Program-made: the position numbers and the translations under genes
Shown here: positions 1 to 5,924 of the stretch, piece by piece
Numbering within the stretch: the stretch's first letter is position 1
How the letters are laid out: each line of letters opens with the position of its first letter
Notes under the pieces: generated by a model
Told to the model about the DNA's origin: nothing
Databases searched by the model: none
Seen by the model: the letters and a program-made list of their open reading frames with translations, nothing else
Source: an uncultured Clostridia bacterium
GTDB taxonomy: Bacteria > Bacillota > Clostridia > Oscillospirales > Acutalibacteraceae
Assembly: GCA_944382025.1 (NCBI GenBank)
Contig: CALWMQ010000043.1
Location: 1-6,590 of the forward strand
Length of the DNA: 6,590 nucleotides
Direction: 5' to 3'

Positions 1-8
1 ATCACCAT
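1..8 (-). CDS. 5' end of a divergent gene, product unknown (partial)
   Basis: Only the start of this gene is visible. Read on the minus strand, an ATG at 8-6 is followed by GTG and then the window edge. It is preceded by a textbook Shine-Dalgarno GGAGG (complement of CCTCC at 17-21) with an 8-nt spacer. That combination is the best start signal in the left region and makes a real gene likely, but with two full codons nothing can be said about the product. It is transcribed away from the purH-like gene, so bases 9-263 form a shared divergent intergenic region. The surrounding DNA is visibly more AT-rich than the rest of the window, so the gene could belong to an acquired segment; this is inference. 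Confidence 0.5.
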
Positions 9-55
9 AACAAATACCTCCAACGATAAATATGTGATGCTGCATCCACAGTGCA

Positions 56-202
56 CCTTACTTTTGTAGCCTTGTTCCACATAAACCGTCTGGCGGTATT
101 TAACTAATCAACAAAAGTGTAAGGGGCCGTAGTTGGAACCTTTCGTGAACCATCTTGTGGTAGGAGGACGGCACCGATCCACAGCATCCCTTACAGTGTA
201 GC
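56..202. repeat. Three-copy CCTTAC motif forming alternative stems (candidate switch or operator array)
   Basis: Copy 1 (56-70) reads CCTTAC, TTT, TGTAGC. Copy 3 (189-202) reads CCTTAC, AG, TGTAGC in the same direction. Copy 2 (111-124) is inverted, with complement CCTTAC-AC-TTTTGT. Copies 1 and 2 can pair over 12 bp with a 2-nt bulge (56-61/119-124 and 62-67/111-116). Copies 2 and 3 can pair over 8 bp (118-125/188-195). Both pairings use 119-124, so they exclude each other. Inside the second arrangement, 126-130 also pairs with 168-172 (GCCGT/ACGGC), and 149-152/158-161 makes a small hairpin. Alternative pairing is typical of attenuators and riboswitches, while evenly spaced repeats could equally be protein-binding sites. 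I checked from memory for purine, ZTP, PRPP/guanidine, THF, glycine and T-box signatures and found none. The strand of action is not settled; the minus-strand gene is the likelier target. Confidence 0.45.
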
Positions 203-204
203 AC

Positions 205-222
205 AGCCCTTGGAGAGGGGCT
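205..222. other. Small hairpin in the divergent intergenic region
   Basis: AGCCCT (205-210) and GGGGCT (217-222) form a 6-bp stem with one G-U pair and a 6-nt loop. There is no T-run on either side, so it is not an intrinsic terminator. It sits 25 nt upstream of the purH-like Shine-Dalgarno. It could also be the first hairpin of a leader transcribed leftwards from the candidate promoter at 240-268. Confidence 0.3.
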
Positions 223-239
223 CTAATAACTACTACTCT

Positions 240-268
240 ATTATACAAGGAAGGATGGAATTTATGAA
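240..268 (-). promoter_or_regulatory. Candidate minus-strand sigma-A promoter for the divergent gene
   Basis: On the minus strand a perfect TATAAT (plus 240-245) lies 17 nt from TTCATA (plus 263-268), a 4/6 match to TTGACA. Transcription would begin near 233 and give a leader of about 225 nt that contains the three-copy motif array before the GGAGG site at 17-21. The -35 box overlaps the purH-like start codon, which is unusual and lowers confidence. I found no comparably good plus-strand promoter for the purH-like gene in 9-250. Confidence 0.35.
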
Positions 269-1439
269 CGAACTGCTGTTGAAATACGGCTGCAATCCTA
301 ATCAGAAACCCTCCCGTATTTTCATGAAAGATGGAAAAGACCTGCCTATCCAGGTGTTGAACGGCCGTCCTGGATACATTAATTTTCTGGACGCCTTCAA
401 TAGCTGGCAGCTGGTGAAAGAACTGAAGGAGGCCACCGGCCTGCCCGCGGCGGCGTCCTTCAAGCATGTGAGCCCGGCGGGAGCGGCTGTGGGTCTGCCT
501 TTGACCGAGACCCTGAAAAAGATTTATTTTGTGGACGATCTGCCCTTGTCGCCTATTGCCTGCGCGTATGCCCGGGCGCGGGGCGCGGATCGGATGAGCT
601 CCTATGGCGATTGGGCGGCCCTGTCGGATGTGTGTGACAAGGAAACTGCCGCCCTGCTGGCCCGTGAAGTGTCGGACGGGGTTATCGCTCCCGGCTATAC
701 GGATGAGGCACTGGAGATCTTGAAGAAAAAGCGGAAGGGTACTTATAATGTGGTACAGATCGACCCCAATTACCGTCCCGCTCCGGTGGAGCACAAGGAT
801 GTGTATGGCGTTACCTTTGAGCAGGGGCGTAACGAGGTAAAGATCGATGGTTCCCTTCTGGAGAATGTGGTCACTGACAATAAGGTAATTCCCGAAGAGG
901 CGAAGCGGGATCTGCTGATCGCCCTGATCACCCTGAAATATACCCAGTCCAACTCGGTATGCTATGCCAAGGACGGGCAGGCGATTGGTGTTGGGGCAGG
1001 GCAGCAGAGCCGTATCCACTGCACCCGTCTGGCAGGCAATAAAGCGGATATCTGGTATTTACGCCAGCATCCCAAGGTGCTGGCCCTGCCCTTTGTAGAG
1101 GGGATCCGCCGTGCTGACCGGGACAACACCATTGATGTTTACATTTCTGACGACTATATGGATGTGCTGGCTGACGGGGTGTGGGAGCAGTTCTTTACTG
1201 TAAAGCCGGAGCCTTTGTCCCGGGAGGAGAAACGGGCCTGGCTGGATACCCTGACCGGGGTGTCCCTGGGATCCGATGCCTTCTTCCCCTTTGGGGATAA
1301 TATCGAGCGGGCCCATAAGACCGGCGTGCAGTATATCGCGGAGCCCGGCGGCTCTATCCGGGACGACAACGTGATCGATACCTGTAATAAATATGGCATT
1401 GCTATGGCCTTTAACGGCCTGCGCCTGTTCCATCATTGA
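264..1439 (+). CDS. purH: Stand-alone AICAR formyltransferase (PurH-like, no IMP cyclohydrolase domain)
   Basis: The predicted cytosolic enzyme transfers a formyl group from 10-formyl-THF to AICAR, giving FAICAR, the penultimate step of de novo IMP synthesis. The 391-aa protein matches the AICARFT half of PurH/ATIC. It has an N-terminal KYGCNPNQ (residues 7-14), the catalytic Lys67-His68 pair in SFKHVSPAGAAVG, ARARGADRMSS (103-113), EVSDGVIAPGY (135-145), YTQSNSVCYAKDGQ (226-239), GAGQQSRIHCTRLAG (244-258), SDAFFPF (337-343) and a C-terminal LRLFHH. From memory these blocks are closer to the eukaryotic ATIC C-terminal half than to usual bacterial PurH. The N-terminal MGS-like IMP cyclohydrolase domain (about 200 aa) is missing, so FAICAR cyclisation must be done elsewhere. 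ATG 264 is chosen over 255 because AAGGAAGG at 247-254 lies 9 nt upstream of it. The stop leads within 15 nt into the methyltransferase, suggesting one transcript through purD. Confidence 0.93.
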   Translation: MNELLLKYGCNPNQKPSRIFMKDGKDLPIQVLNGRPGYINFLDAFNSWQLVKELKEATGLPAAASFKHVSPAGAAVGLPLTETLKKIYFVDDLPLSPIACAYARARGADRMSSYGDWAALSDVCDKETAALLAREVSDGVIAPGYTDEALEILKKKRKGTYNVVQIDPNYRPAPVEHKDVYGVTFEQGRNEVKIDGSLLENVVTDNKVIPEEAKRDLLIALITLKYTQSNSVCYAKDGQAIGVGAGQQSRIHCTRLAGNKADIWYLRQHPKVLALPFVEGIRRADRDNTIDVYISDDYMDVLADGVWEQFFTVKPEPLSREEKRAWLDTLTGVSLGSDAFFPFGDNIERAHKTGVQYIAEPGGSIRDDNVIDTCNKYGIAMAFNGLRLFHH

Positions 1440-1454
1440 TGGACCGGTGCCGGA

Positions 1455-2225
1455 TTGACGGGAAGCGCTTCCCACGACTGGGGCTGGGTATCGGAGGATT
1501 ACGGCCGGTACCGGGACCTGTACCCAGAGGCCTTCTATGAAAAACTGACGGAATTGGGATTGTGTGTCAAGGGGCAGCAGGTGCTGGATTTAGGCACCGG
1601 AACGAGGGGACCTTGGAATATAGCCAAGTACGGAGCGGGTTTTGTGGGAGCGAATCCTTCGGAGGGACAGATCGCCGTGGCACGGAAGCTGACTGAGGCG
1701 GCTGGACTCTCCATCCCGTATATGGCAGCCTCCGCTGAGACGGCGGCCTTTGAGGACGATTATTTCGACGTGGTCACCGCCTGCCAATGCTTTGTGTATT
1801 TTGACAAGCCGAGGGCCTTGCCCAACATCTACCGGATGCTGAAATCAGGAGGACGGCTGGCAGTGCTGTTTTTCGCCTGGCTGCCCGGGGAGAGCGAGAT
1901 TGCCGGGCAGAGCGAAGCGCTGGTGCGCCGATACAATCCGGCCTGGGCCGGCGGAGGTATCACCCGGTTTCACCTTGAAGAGCCTGCCTGGGCGCCGCCT
2001 CTGTTTGAGACGAAGCACCGGGTGGCCTTTACCTTGAATGTTCCCTTCACCAGGGAGAGCTGGCATGGACGAATGCTGGCCTGTCGGGAAACCGGGGCGT
2101 TTCTGCCTCATGATAAACTGGAGGCCTTTACAAAGGAACACCGGGCGTTGTTGGAACGCATCGCCCCTGAAAGCTTTACCATCCCCCATTACGCGAGCAT
2201 GCTGATATTACAAGTGACAAAGTGA
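1455..2225 (+). CDS. Class I SAM-dependent methyltransferase, SAM loop altered, unusual start
   Basis: A 256-aa Rossmann-type methyltransferase of the UbiE/Methyltransf_11 style; substrate unknown. Visible landmarks are motif I at VLDLGTGT (43-50), the second strand ending FVGAN (63-67), motif IV-like DYFDVVTACQCFVYFD (102-117), and LKSGGRLAVLFFAW (129-142). A clostridial-type C-terminal half follows (RYNPAWAG, VPFTRESWHGRM, ACRETGA). Two oddities stand out. The loop after GTGT reads RGPWN where I would expect roughly GVLPRN, so the third motif-I glycine is Arg51 and about one codon is missing. The acidic residue expected at the end of strand 2 is Asn67. The frame opens with TTG at 1455, with no ATG and no good Shine-Dalgarno; it continues in the same frame after the purH stop. 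An ATG overlapping that stop (1439) lies in another frame. The gene may be decaying, or the sequence may carry small indels. It is placed between purH-like and purD, probably co-transcribed. Confidence 0.75.
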   Translation: MTGSASHDWGWVSEDYGRYRDLYPEAFYEKLTELGLCVKGQQVLDLGTGTRGPWNIAKYGAGFVGANPSEGQIAVARKLTEAAGLSIPYMAASAETAAFEDDYFDVVTACQCFVYFDKPRALPNIYRMLKSGGRLAVLFFAWLPGESEIAGQSEALVRRYNPAWAGGGITRFHLEEPAWAPPLFETKHRVAFTLNVPFTRESWHGRMLACRETGAFLPHDKLEAFTKEHRALLERIAPESFTIPHYASMLILQVTK

Positions 2226-2235
2226 GGTTAAACCA

Positions 2236-3513
2236 ATGGAGAAGATCGATATTCTGGTGGTGGGCGGAGGCGGCCGGGAACACGCCATCATCCGTAAGCT
2301 GAAGGAGAGCCCCCGCTGCGGGAAGCTGTACTGTACTCCCGGAAATGGCGGTATTTCCCGGGATGCCCAGTGTTTTGACGTGGCGGCCACCGATGTGGAA
2401 GGGGTCGTTGCGTTAGCGCGGGAACTGAAACCGGATCTGACCTTTGTGGCGCCGGATGATCCGCTGGTGGCAGGAATGGTGGATGCCTTGGAAGAAGCGG
2501 GTTTTGCCGCTTTCGGGCCCCGGGCCAACGCCGCGATTCTGGAGGGCAGCAAGGTGTTCTCCAAAAACCTGATGAAGCAGTATGGTATTCCCACCGCCGG
2601 ATATGAAGTGTTTGGGAACCCGGCAGAGGCCCTCGCCTATATTCGAAAGCAGGATGTATATCCCGCCGTCATCAAGGCGGATGGCCTGGCCTTGGGCAAA
2701 GGGGTAGTATTGTGCGATACCTACGCTGACGCTGAAAAGGCGATCAAGGATATTATGGAAGACAGGGTGTTCGGGGAATCCGGCAGCCGGGTGGTGGTGG
2801 AGGAATTCCTCACCGGCCCGGAGGTTTCGGTACTGGCTTTTACCGATGGCAAGACGGTGAAGCCCATGGTGTCATCCAAAGACCATAAACGGGCTTTTGA
2901 TGGGGATATGGGCCCCAACACCGGCGGCATGGGTACCATCAGCCCTAACCCCCATTATTCCCAGGCGGACGCAGACTACTGCATGGAGCATATTTTTCAG
3001 CCGACGATCAATGCCATGCGCCAAGAGGGGCGTCCTTTTAAAGGCTGTTTGTATTTCGGACTGATGCTGACGCCTAAAGGGCCGAAAGTGATTGAATACA
3101 ACTGCCGGTTCGGCGATCCGGAAACGCAGGTGGTGCTGCCACGGTTGAAGACCGATTTGATTGATATCCTGGAAGCGGTTCGGGAAGAGCGGCTGGAAGA
3201 GCTGGAGATCGAATGGTCTGATGATGCCTGCGCTTGCGTTGTCATGGCCTCCGGAGGGTATCCAGCAGCCTATAAAAAGGGGCTGGAGATCCGGGGACTG
3301 AACGCTGAAGGTCAGGTCTATGGAGCAACCGTATACCATGCCGGGACCAAATATGAGAAAAACCGGTTCTATACCAATGGCGGCCGGGTACTGGGGGTTA
3401 CCGCCACATCCGACACGCTGGAAGATGCCTTGGCTAAAGCGTATGAGGCGGTATCCAGGATTGATTTCCACAATGCCCATTACCGGAAAGATATCGGCGC
3501 GGTTTCCCTCTGA
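2236..3513 (+). CDS. purD: Phosphoribosylamine-glycine ligase (GAR synthetase)
   Basis: PurD joins glycine to 5-phosphoribosylamine with ATP hydrolysis, the second committed step of de novo purine synthesis, in the cytosol. The 425-aa length is normal for the monofunctional bacterial enzyme. Domains in order: an N domain starting LVVGGGGREHA (7-17) with PDDPLVAGMVDAL (73-85); an ATP-grasp region with GPRANAAILEGSK (94-106), AVIKADGLALGKGV (144-157), VVEEFLTGPEVSVLAF (187-202), the signature DHKRAFDGDMGPNTGGMG (216-233) and the metal-binding IEYNCRFGDPETQ (286-298); then a C-terminal domain with MASGGYPAAYKKG (337-349) and a terminal YRKDIG (416-421). All expected ATP and metal ligands are visible, so it should be active. 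ATG 2236 is supported by GTGAGG at 2222-2227, which overlaps the methyltransferase stop codon; this spacing implies translational linkage. It is the last gene of the purine cluster. Confidence 0.97.
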   Translation: MEKIDILVVGGGGREHAIIRKLKESPRCGKLYCTPGNGGISRDAQCFDVAATDVEGVVALARELKPDLTFVAPDDPLVAGMVDALEEAGFAAFGPRANAAILEGSKVFSKNLMKQYGIPTAGYEVFGNPAEALAYIRKQDVYPAVIKADGLALGKGVVLCDTYADAEKAIKDIMEDRVFGESGSRVVVEEFLTGPEVSVLAFTDGKTVKPMVSSKDHKRAFDGDMGPNTGGMGTISPNPHYSQADADYCMEHIFQPTINAMRQEGRPFKGCLYFGLMLTPKGPKVIEYNCRFGDPETQVVLPRLKTDLIDILEAVREERLEELEIEWSDDACACVVMASGGYPAAYKKGLEIRGLNAEGQVYGATVYHAGTKYEKNRFYTNGGRVLGVTATSDTLEDALAKAYEAVSRIDFHNAHYRKDIGAVSL

Positions 3514-3630
3514 ACCCTTTATCCGTTTTCACGGGACTAATATGAAACCGTCATCTTGTCCCTGTTCCTGTCCAAAAGTTTCGCTTTCCGGGCTGTATAG
3601 GGGATGTACCTGGGATTCTCTATCTCTTTT

Positions 3631-3672
3631 CTGGCCGGCCGGACTGGATTGTCCGGCCGGCTGGTTCGCTTC
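3631..3672 (+). terminator. GC-rich hairpin after purD, probable terminator with poor U-tract
   Basis: An 11-bp perfect stem (3634-3644 with 3651-3661, arm GCCGGCCGGAC) closes a 6-nt loop TGGATT and extends by three weaker pairs to 3631/3664. The downstream sequence TTCGCTTCT is only moderately T-rich, so it is not a canonical intrinsic terminator on the plus strand. On the minus strand no T-run follows at all. Its position about 120 bases after purD and 70 before a strong promoter fits a transcription-unit boundary. Confidence 0.55.
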
Positions 3673-3732
3673 TATAACCACGCCGATTGGTTGGAAAAAG
3701 TGCCTTTTCAAGGGGCGAAAACGTTGTTGTCC

Positions 3733-3760
3733 TTGACAGGACAGCCCGATATAGTATAAA
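3733..3760 (+). promoter_or_regulatory. Sigma-A type promoter for the topoisomerase unit
   Basis: A perfect -35 TTGACA (3733-3738) is followed after 16 nt by TATAAA (3755-3760), a 5/6 match to the -10 consensus. The start of transcription would be near 3767. This is the best promoter in the window and implies that the ParE/ParC-type genes are expressed independently of the purine cluster. No operator-like dyad is obvious around it. Confidence 0.75.
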
Positions 3761-3766
3761 GTAATA

Positions 3767-3908
3767 AAGGTTGCAGCAAGATAATGGGGCCCGGCAAGGG
3801 TTTCAGCGTCTCGATCAGAAGCATACGGAAACTGTCACGGCAGCTTGGACGAGGAGATCACCCACGGTCTGGATATCCCGCTGCCAAATGAAAGGACTGG
3901 ACAAATAC
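3767..3908 (+). other. Long untranslated leader of the ParE-type gene
   Basis: The predicted start of transcription leaves about 140 nt before ATG 3909. No riboswitch or T-box signature is recognisable. The ParE frame is open back to TAA at 3762-3764 but encodes no plausible ParE sequence there. In a different frame, 3842-3895 reads SLDEEITHGLDIPLPNER, which looks protein-like but has no start of its own and ends inside the ParE gene. It may be chance or a remnant of a lost gene. Confidence 0.4.
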
Positions 3909-5891
3909 ATGGCTTCCAAAAAGCCCAGCTACGGCAACGAAAGCATTACCTCCCTGAAAGGGGCGGACAGGGTGCGCAAGCGCCCCGCCGTGATCTTCGG
4001 ATCCGATGGCCTGGAGGGCTGTGAGCACGCCGTATTTGAGATTCTCTCCAATGCTATCGACGAGGCCCGTGAGGGCTTCGGCCACAAAATTATTACTACC
4101 CGGTATGAGGATGGTTCCTTTGAGGTCCAGGATTTTGGCCGGGGCCTGCCGGTGGATTTCAACCCCAAGGAAAACCGGTACAATTGGGAACTGGTGTTCT
4201 GCGAGCTGTACGCCGGCGGCAAATACAACACCAATGAGGGCGAAAGCTACGAATATTCCCTGGGCCTTAACGGCCTGGGCGCCTGCGCCACCCAATATTC
4301 CTCGGAATATATGGATGTGGAGGTCCATCGGGACGGCTTTTGCTATACCCTGCATTTTGAGCATGGGGAAAATATCGGGGGGCTGAAAAAGGAACCCTAC
4401 GCCAAAAAGGATACCGGTACTGTCATCCGCTGGAAACCGGATCTGGAGGTGTTCACCGATATCGCCGTGCCAATGGAGTATTTTCAGGATATTCTCCGGC
4501 GTCAGGCGATTGTGAATCCCAACTTGCTGTTTATTTTAAGAACTCAGCAGGGAAAGAGCTTTGAAACCCAGGAATTTGTCTATCAGAACGGTATCGAGGA
4601 CTATGTCAAAGAGCTGGTAGGGGAAGATACCCTGACCGATATCCAGGTGTGGGGGGCCGAGAGAAAAGGCCGTGACCGGGCAGATAAGCCGGAATATAAG
4701 GTGAAGCTCAATGTGGCGTGGTGCTGCTCCAATAAGAGGAATCTGCTGGAGTACTATCATAACTCCAGCTGGCTGGAGCACGGAGGAGCTCCGGAAAAAG
4801 CCGTGCGTTCCGCTTTTGTGTCCCAGATTGACGCTTATCTGAAGCAAAACGGCAAATACCTGAAAAATGAAAGCAAAATCAGTTTCCAGGATGTTCAAGA
4901 CTGCCTGGTGCTGGTGTCCTCATCCTTCTCTACCCAGACTTCTTATGAGAACCAGACCAAAAAGGCCATCAACAACAAGTTCATCCAGGAGGCCATGACC
5001 GAATTCCTGCGTCACAACCTGGAGGTCTATTTTATTGAGAACAAGGCTGAGGCCGATAGGCTGACCGAACAGGTGCTGATCAATAAACGCTCCCGGGAAA
5101 AGGCGGAGACCACCCGGCTGAACCTGAAAAAGACTTTACAATCGGGTAATGACCTGACCTCCCGGGTCCAGAGCTTTGTGGATTGCCGGAGCAAAAAGGT
5201 GGAGGAGCGAGAGGTCTTTATCGTGGAGGGAAAATCCGCTATGGGCGCCTGCATCCAGGCCCGTAATCCGGATTTCCAGGCGATTATCCCGGTCCGGGGT
5301 AAAATCCTCAATTGCCTGAAAGCGGAATTGGATAAAATTTTTAAAAACGAGATTATTACCGACCTGCTGAAGGTGCTGGGCTGCGGGGTGGAAGTGAAAT
5401 CCAAAGCCAATAAGGAACTGGCCACCTTTGATTTGAGCCTTTTGCGCTGGAACAAGGTGATCATCTGTACCGATGCCGATGTGGACGGCTTCCAGATCCG
5501 GACACTGATTCTGGCCATGCTCTACGCCCTGACCCCCACCCTGATCCGGGAGGGGAAAGTATTTATCGCTGAAACCCCCCTGTATGAGATCAATACCAAA
5601 ACCGATACCTATTTCGCTTATAATGACGCGGAAAAAGCGGAGATTCTCAATGAATTGGGTAATACCAAGTATACCATTCAGCGCTCCAAGGGGTTGGGCG
5701 AAAACGATCCGGATATGATGTCCATGACCACCATGAACCCGGCTACCCGGCGGCTGATCCAGGTGCAGCCGGAGGATGAAGAGGCTACCCAATGGATGTT
5801 TGATGTGCTGTTGGGAGACAATCTTTCGGGTCGGAAGGATTTTATCGCTGACCGGGGCAGCCTGTATCTGGATATGGTTGACGTCAGCTGA
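3909..5891 (+). CDS. parE: Type IIA DNA topoisomerase ATPase subunit, ParE/GyrB-type (clostridial divergent form)
   Basis: ATP-driven subunit of a gyrase/topoisomerase IV-type enzyme; it pairs with the GyrA/ParC-type subunit encoded downstream. The 660-aa length fits ParE/short GyrB without the long insert of E. coli GyrB. Domains: a GHKL ATPase with catalytic Glu44 and Mg-binding Asn48 in FEILSNAIDEA, DFGRGLPVD (75-83), YAGGKYN (101-107) and GLNGLGA (119-125); a transducer domain with the ATP-contacting QTK (349-351); Toprim with Glu440 in VEGKSAMG, PVRGKILN, and the metal triad D522/D524/D526 in TDADVDG; and the conserved RSKGLGE near 592-598. Canonical residues differ: EGDSAGG is EGKSAMG and DNGRG is DFGRG. 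ATG 3909 is chosen because homologous sequence begins there and AAAGGA (3891-3896) lies 12 nt upstream; ATG 3888 is an in-frame alternative with no Shine-Dalgarno. Whether it relaxes, decatenates or supercoils cannot be told from sequence. Confidence 0.92.
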   Translation: MASKKPSYGNESITSLKGADRVRKRPAVIFGSDGLEGCEHAVFEILSNAIDEAREGFGHKIITTRYEDGSFEVQDFGRGLPVDFNPKENRYNWELVFCELYAGGKYNTNEGESYEYSLGLNGLGACATQYSSEYMDVEVHRDGFCYTLHFEHGENIGGLKKEPYAKKDTGTVIRWKPDLEVFTDIAVPMEYFQDILRRQAIVNPNLLFILRTQQGKSFETQEFVYQNGIEDYVKELVGEDTLTDIQVWGAERKGRDRADKPEYKVKLNVAWCCSNKRNLLEYYHNSSWLEHGGAPEKAVRSAFVSQIDAYLKQNGKYLKNESKISFQDVQDCLVLVSSSFSTQTSYENQTKKAINNKFIQEAMTEFLRHNLEVYFIENKAEADRLTEQVLINKRSREKAETTRLNLKKTLQSGNDLTSRVQSFVDCRSKKVEEREVFIVEGKSAMGACIQARNPDFQAIIPVRGKILNCLKAELDKIFKNEIITDLLKVLGCGVEVKSKANKELATFDLSLLRWNKVIICTDADVDGFQIRTLILAMLYALTPTLIREGKVFIAETPLYEINTKTDTYFAYNDAEKAEILNELGNTKYTIQRSKGLGENDPDMMSMTTMNPATRRLIQVQPEDEEATQWMFDVLLGDNLSGRKDFIADRGSLYLDMVDVS

Positions 5892-5924
5892 TACGGGCTG
5901 GCGGTTACAGAAAGGATGGTTGTT

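Larger units (their letters stand above)
3514..3908. other. Non-coding boundary between the purine and topoisomerase units
   Basis: This 395-base gap contains, in order, about 115 bases with nothing I recognise, a GC-rich hairpin (3631-3664), about 65 bases with minor hairpins, a sigma-A promoter (3733-3760) and a leader to the ParE-type start at 3909. The only open frames are a Cys-rich 64-codon frame from 3542, which lacks a Shine-Dalgarno and runs through the hairpin and the -35 box, and an upstream in-frame extension of the ParE-type gene. I do not regard either as a gene. Confidence 0.7.

Noticed and set aside
87..110. Plus-strand promoter for the purine cluster (TTGTTC at 72-77 with TATTTA or ACTAAT downstream)
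   Set aside because: Spacing (19 nt or more) and hexamer matches are too poor to call.
9..263. Known purine-related riboswitch (purine, PRPP, ZTP) upstream of the purH-like gene
   Set aside because: None of the conserved core sequences are present on either strand; CCGTCTGGCGG at 86-96 only superficially resembles the ZTP core and lacks the partner elements in the right order.
108..1019. Long minus-strand open frame (303 codons) antisense to the purH-like gene
   Set aside because: The protein is low-complexity, rich in Arg/Gly/His, and mirrors the codon pattern of a clearly real plus-strand enzyme.
3542..3736. Cys-rich 64-codon plus-strand frame after purD
   Set aside because: It has no Shine-Dalgarno, no recognisable motif, and runs through the GC hairpin and into the -35 box of a strong promoter.
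3771..3908. N-terminal extension of the ParE-type protein from TTG 3771
   Set aside because: The start would lie only a few bases after the predicted transcription start, with no usable ribosome site. The extra 46 residues do not resemble any ParE N-terminus, whereas ATG 3909 begins where homology begins.
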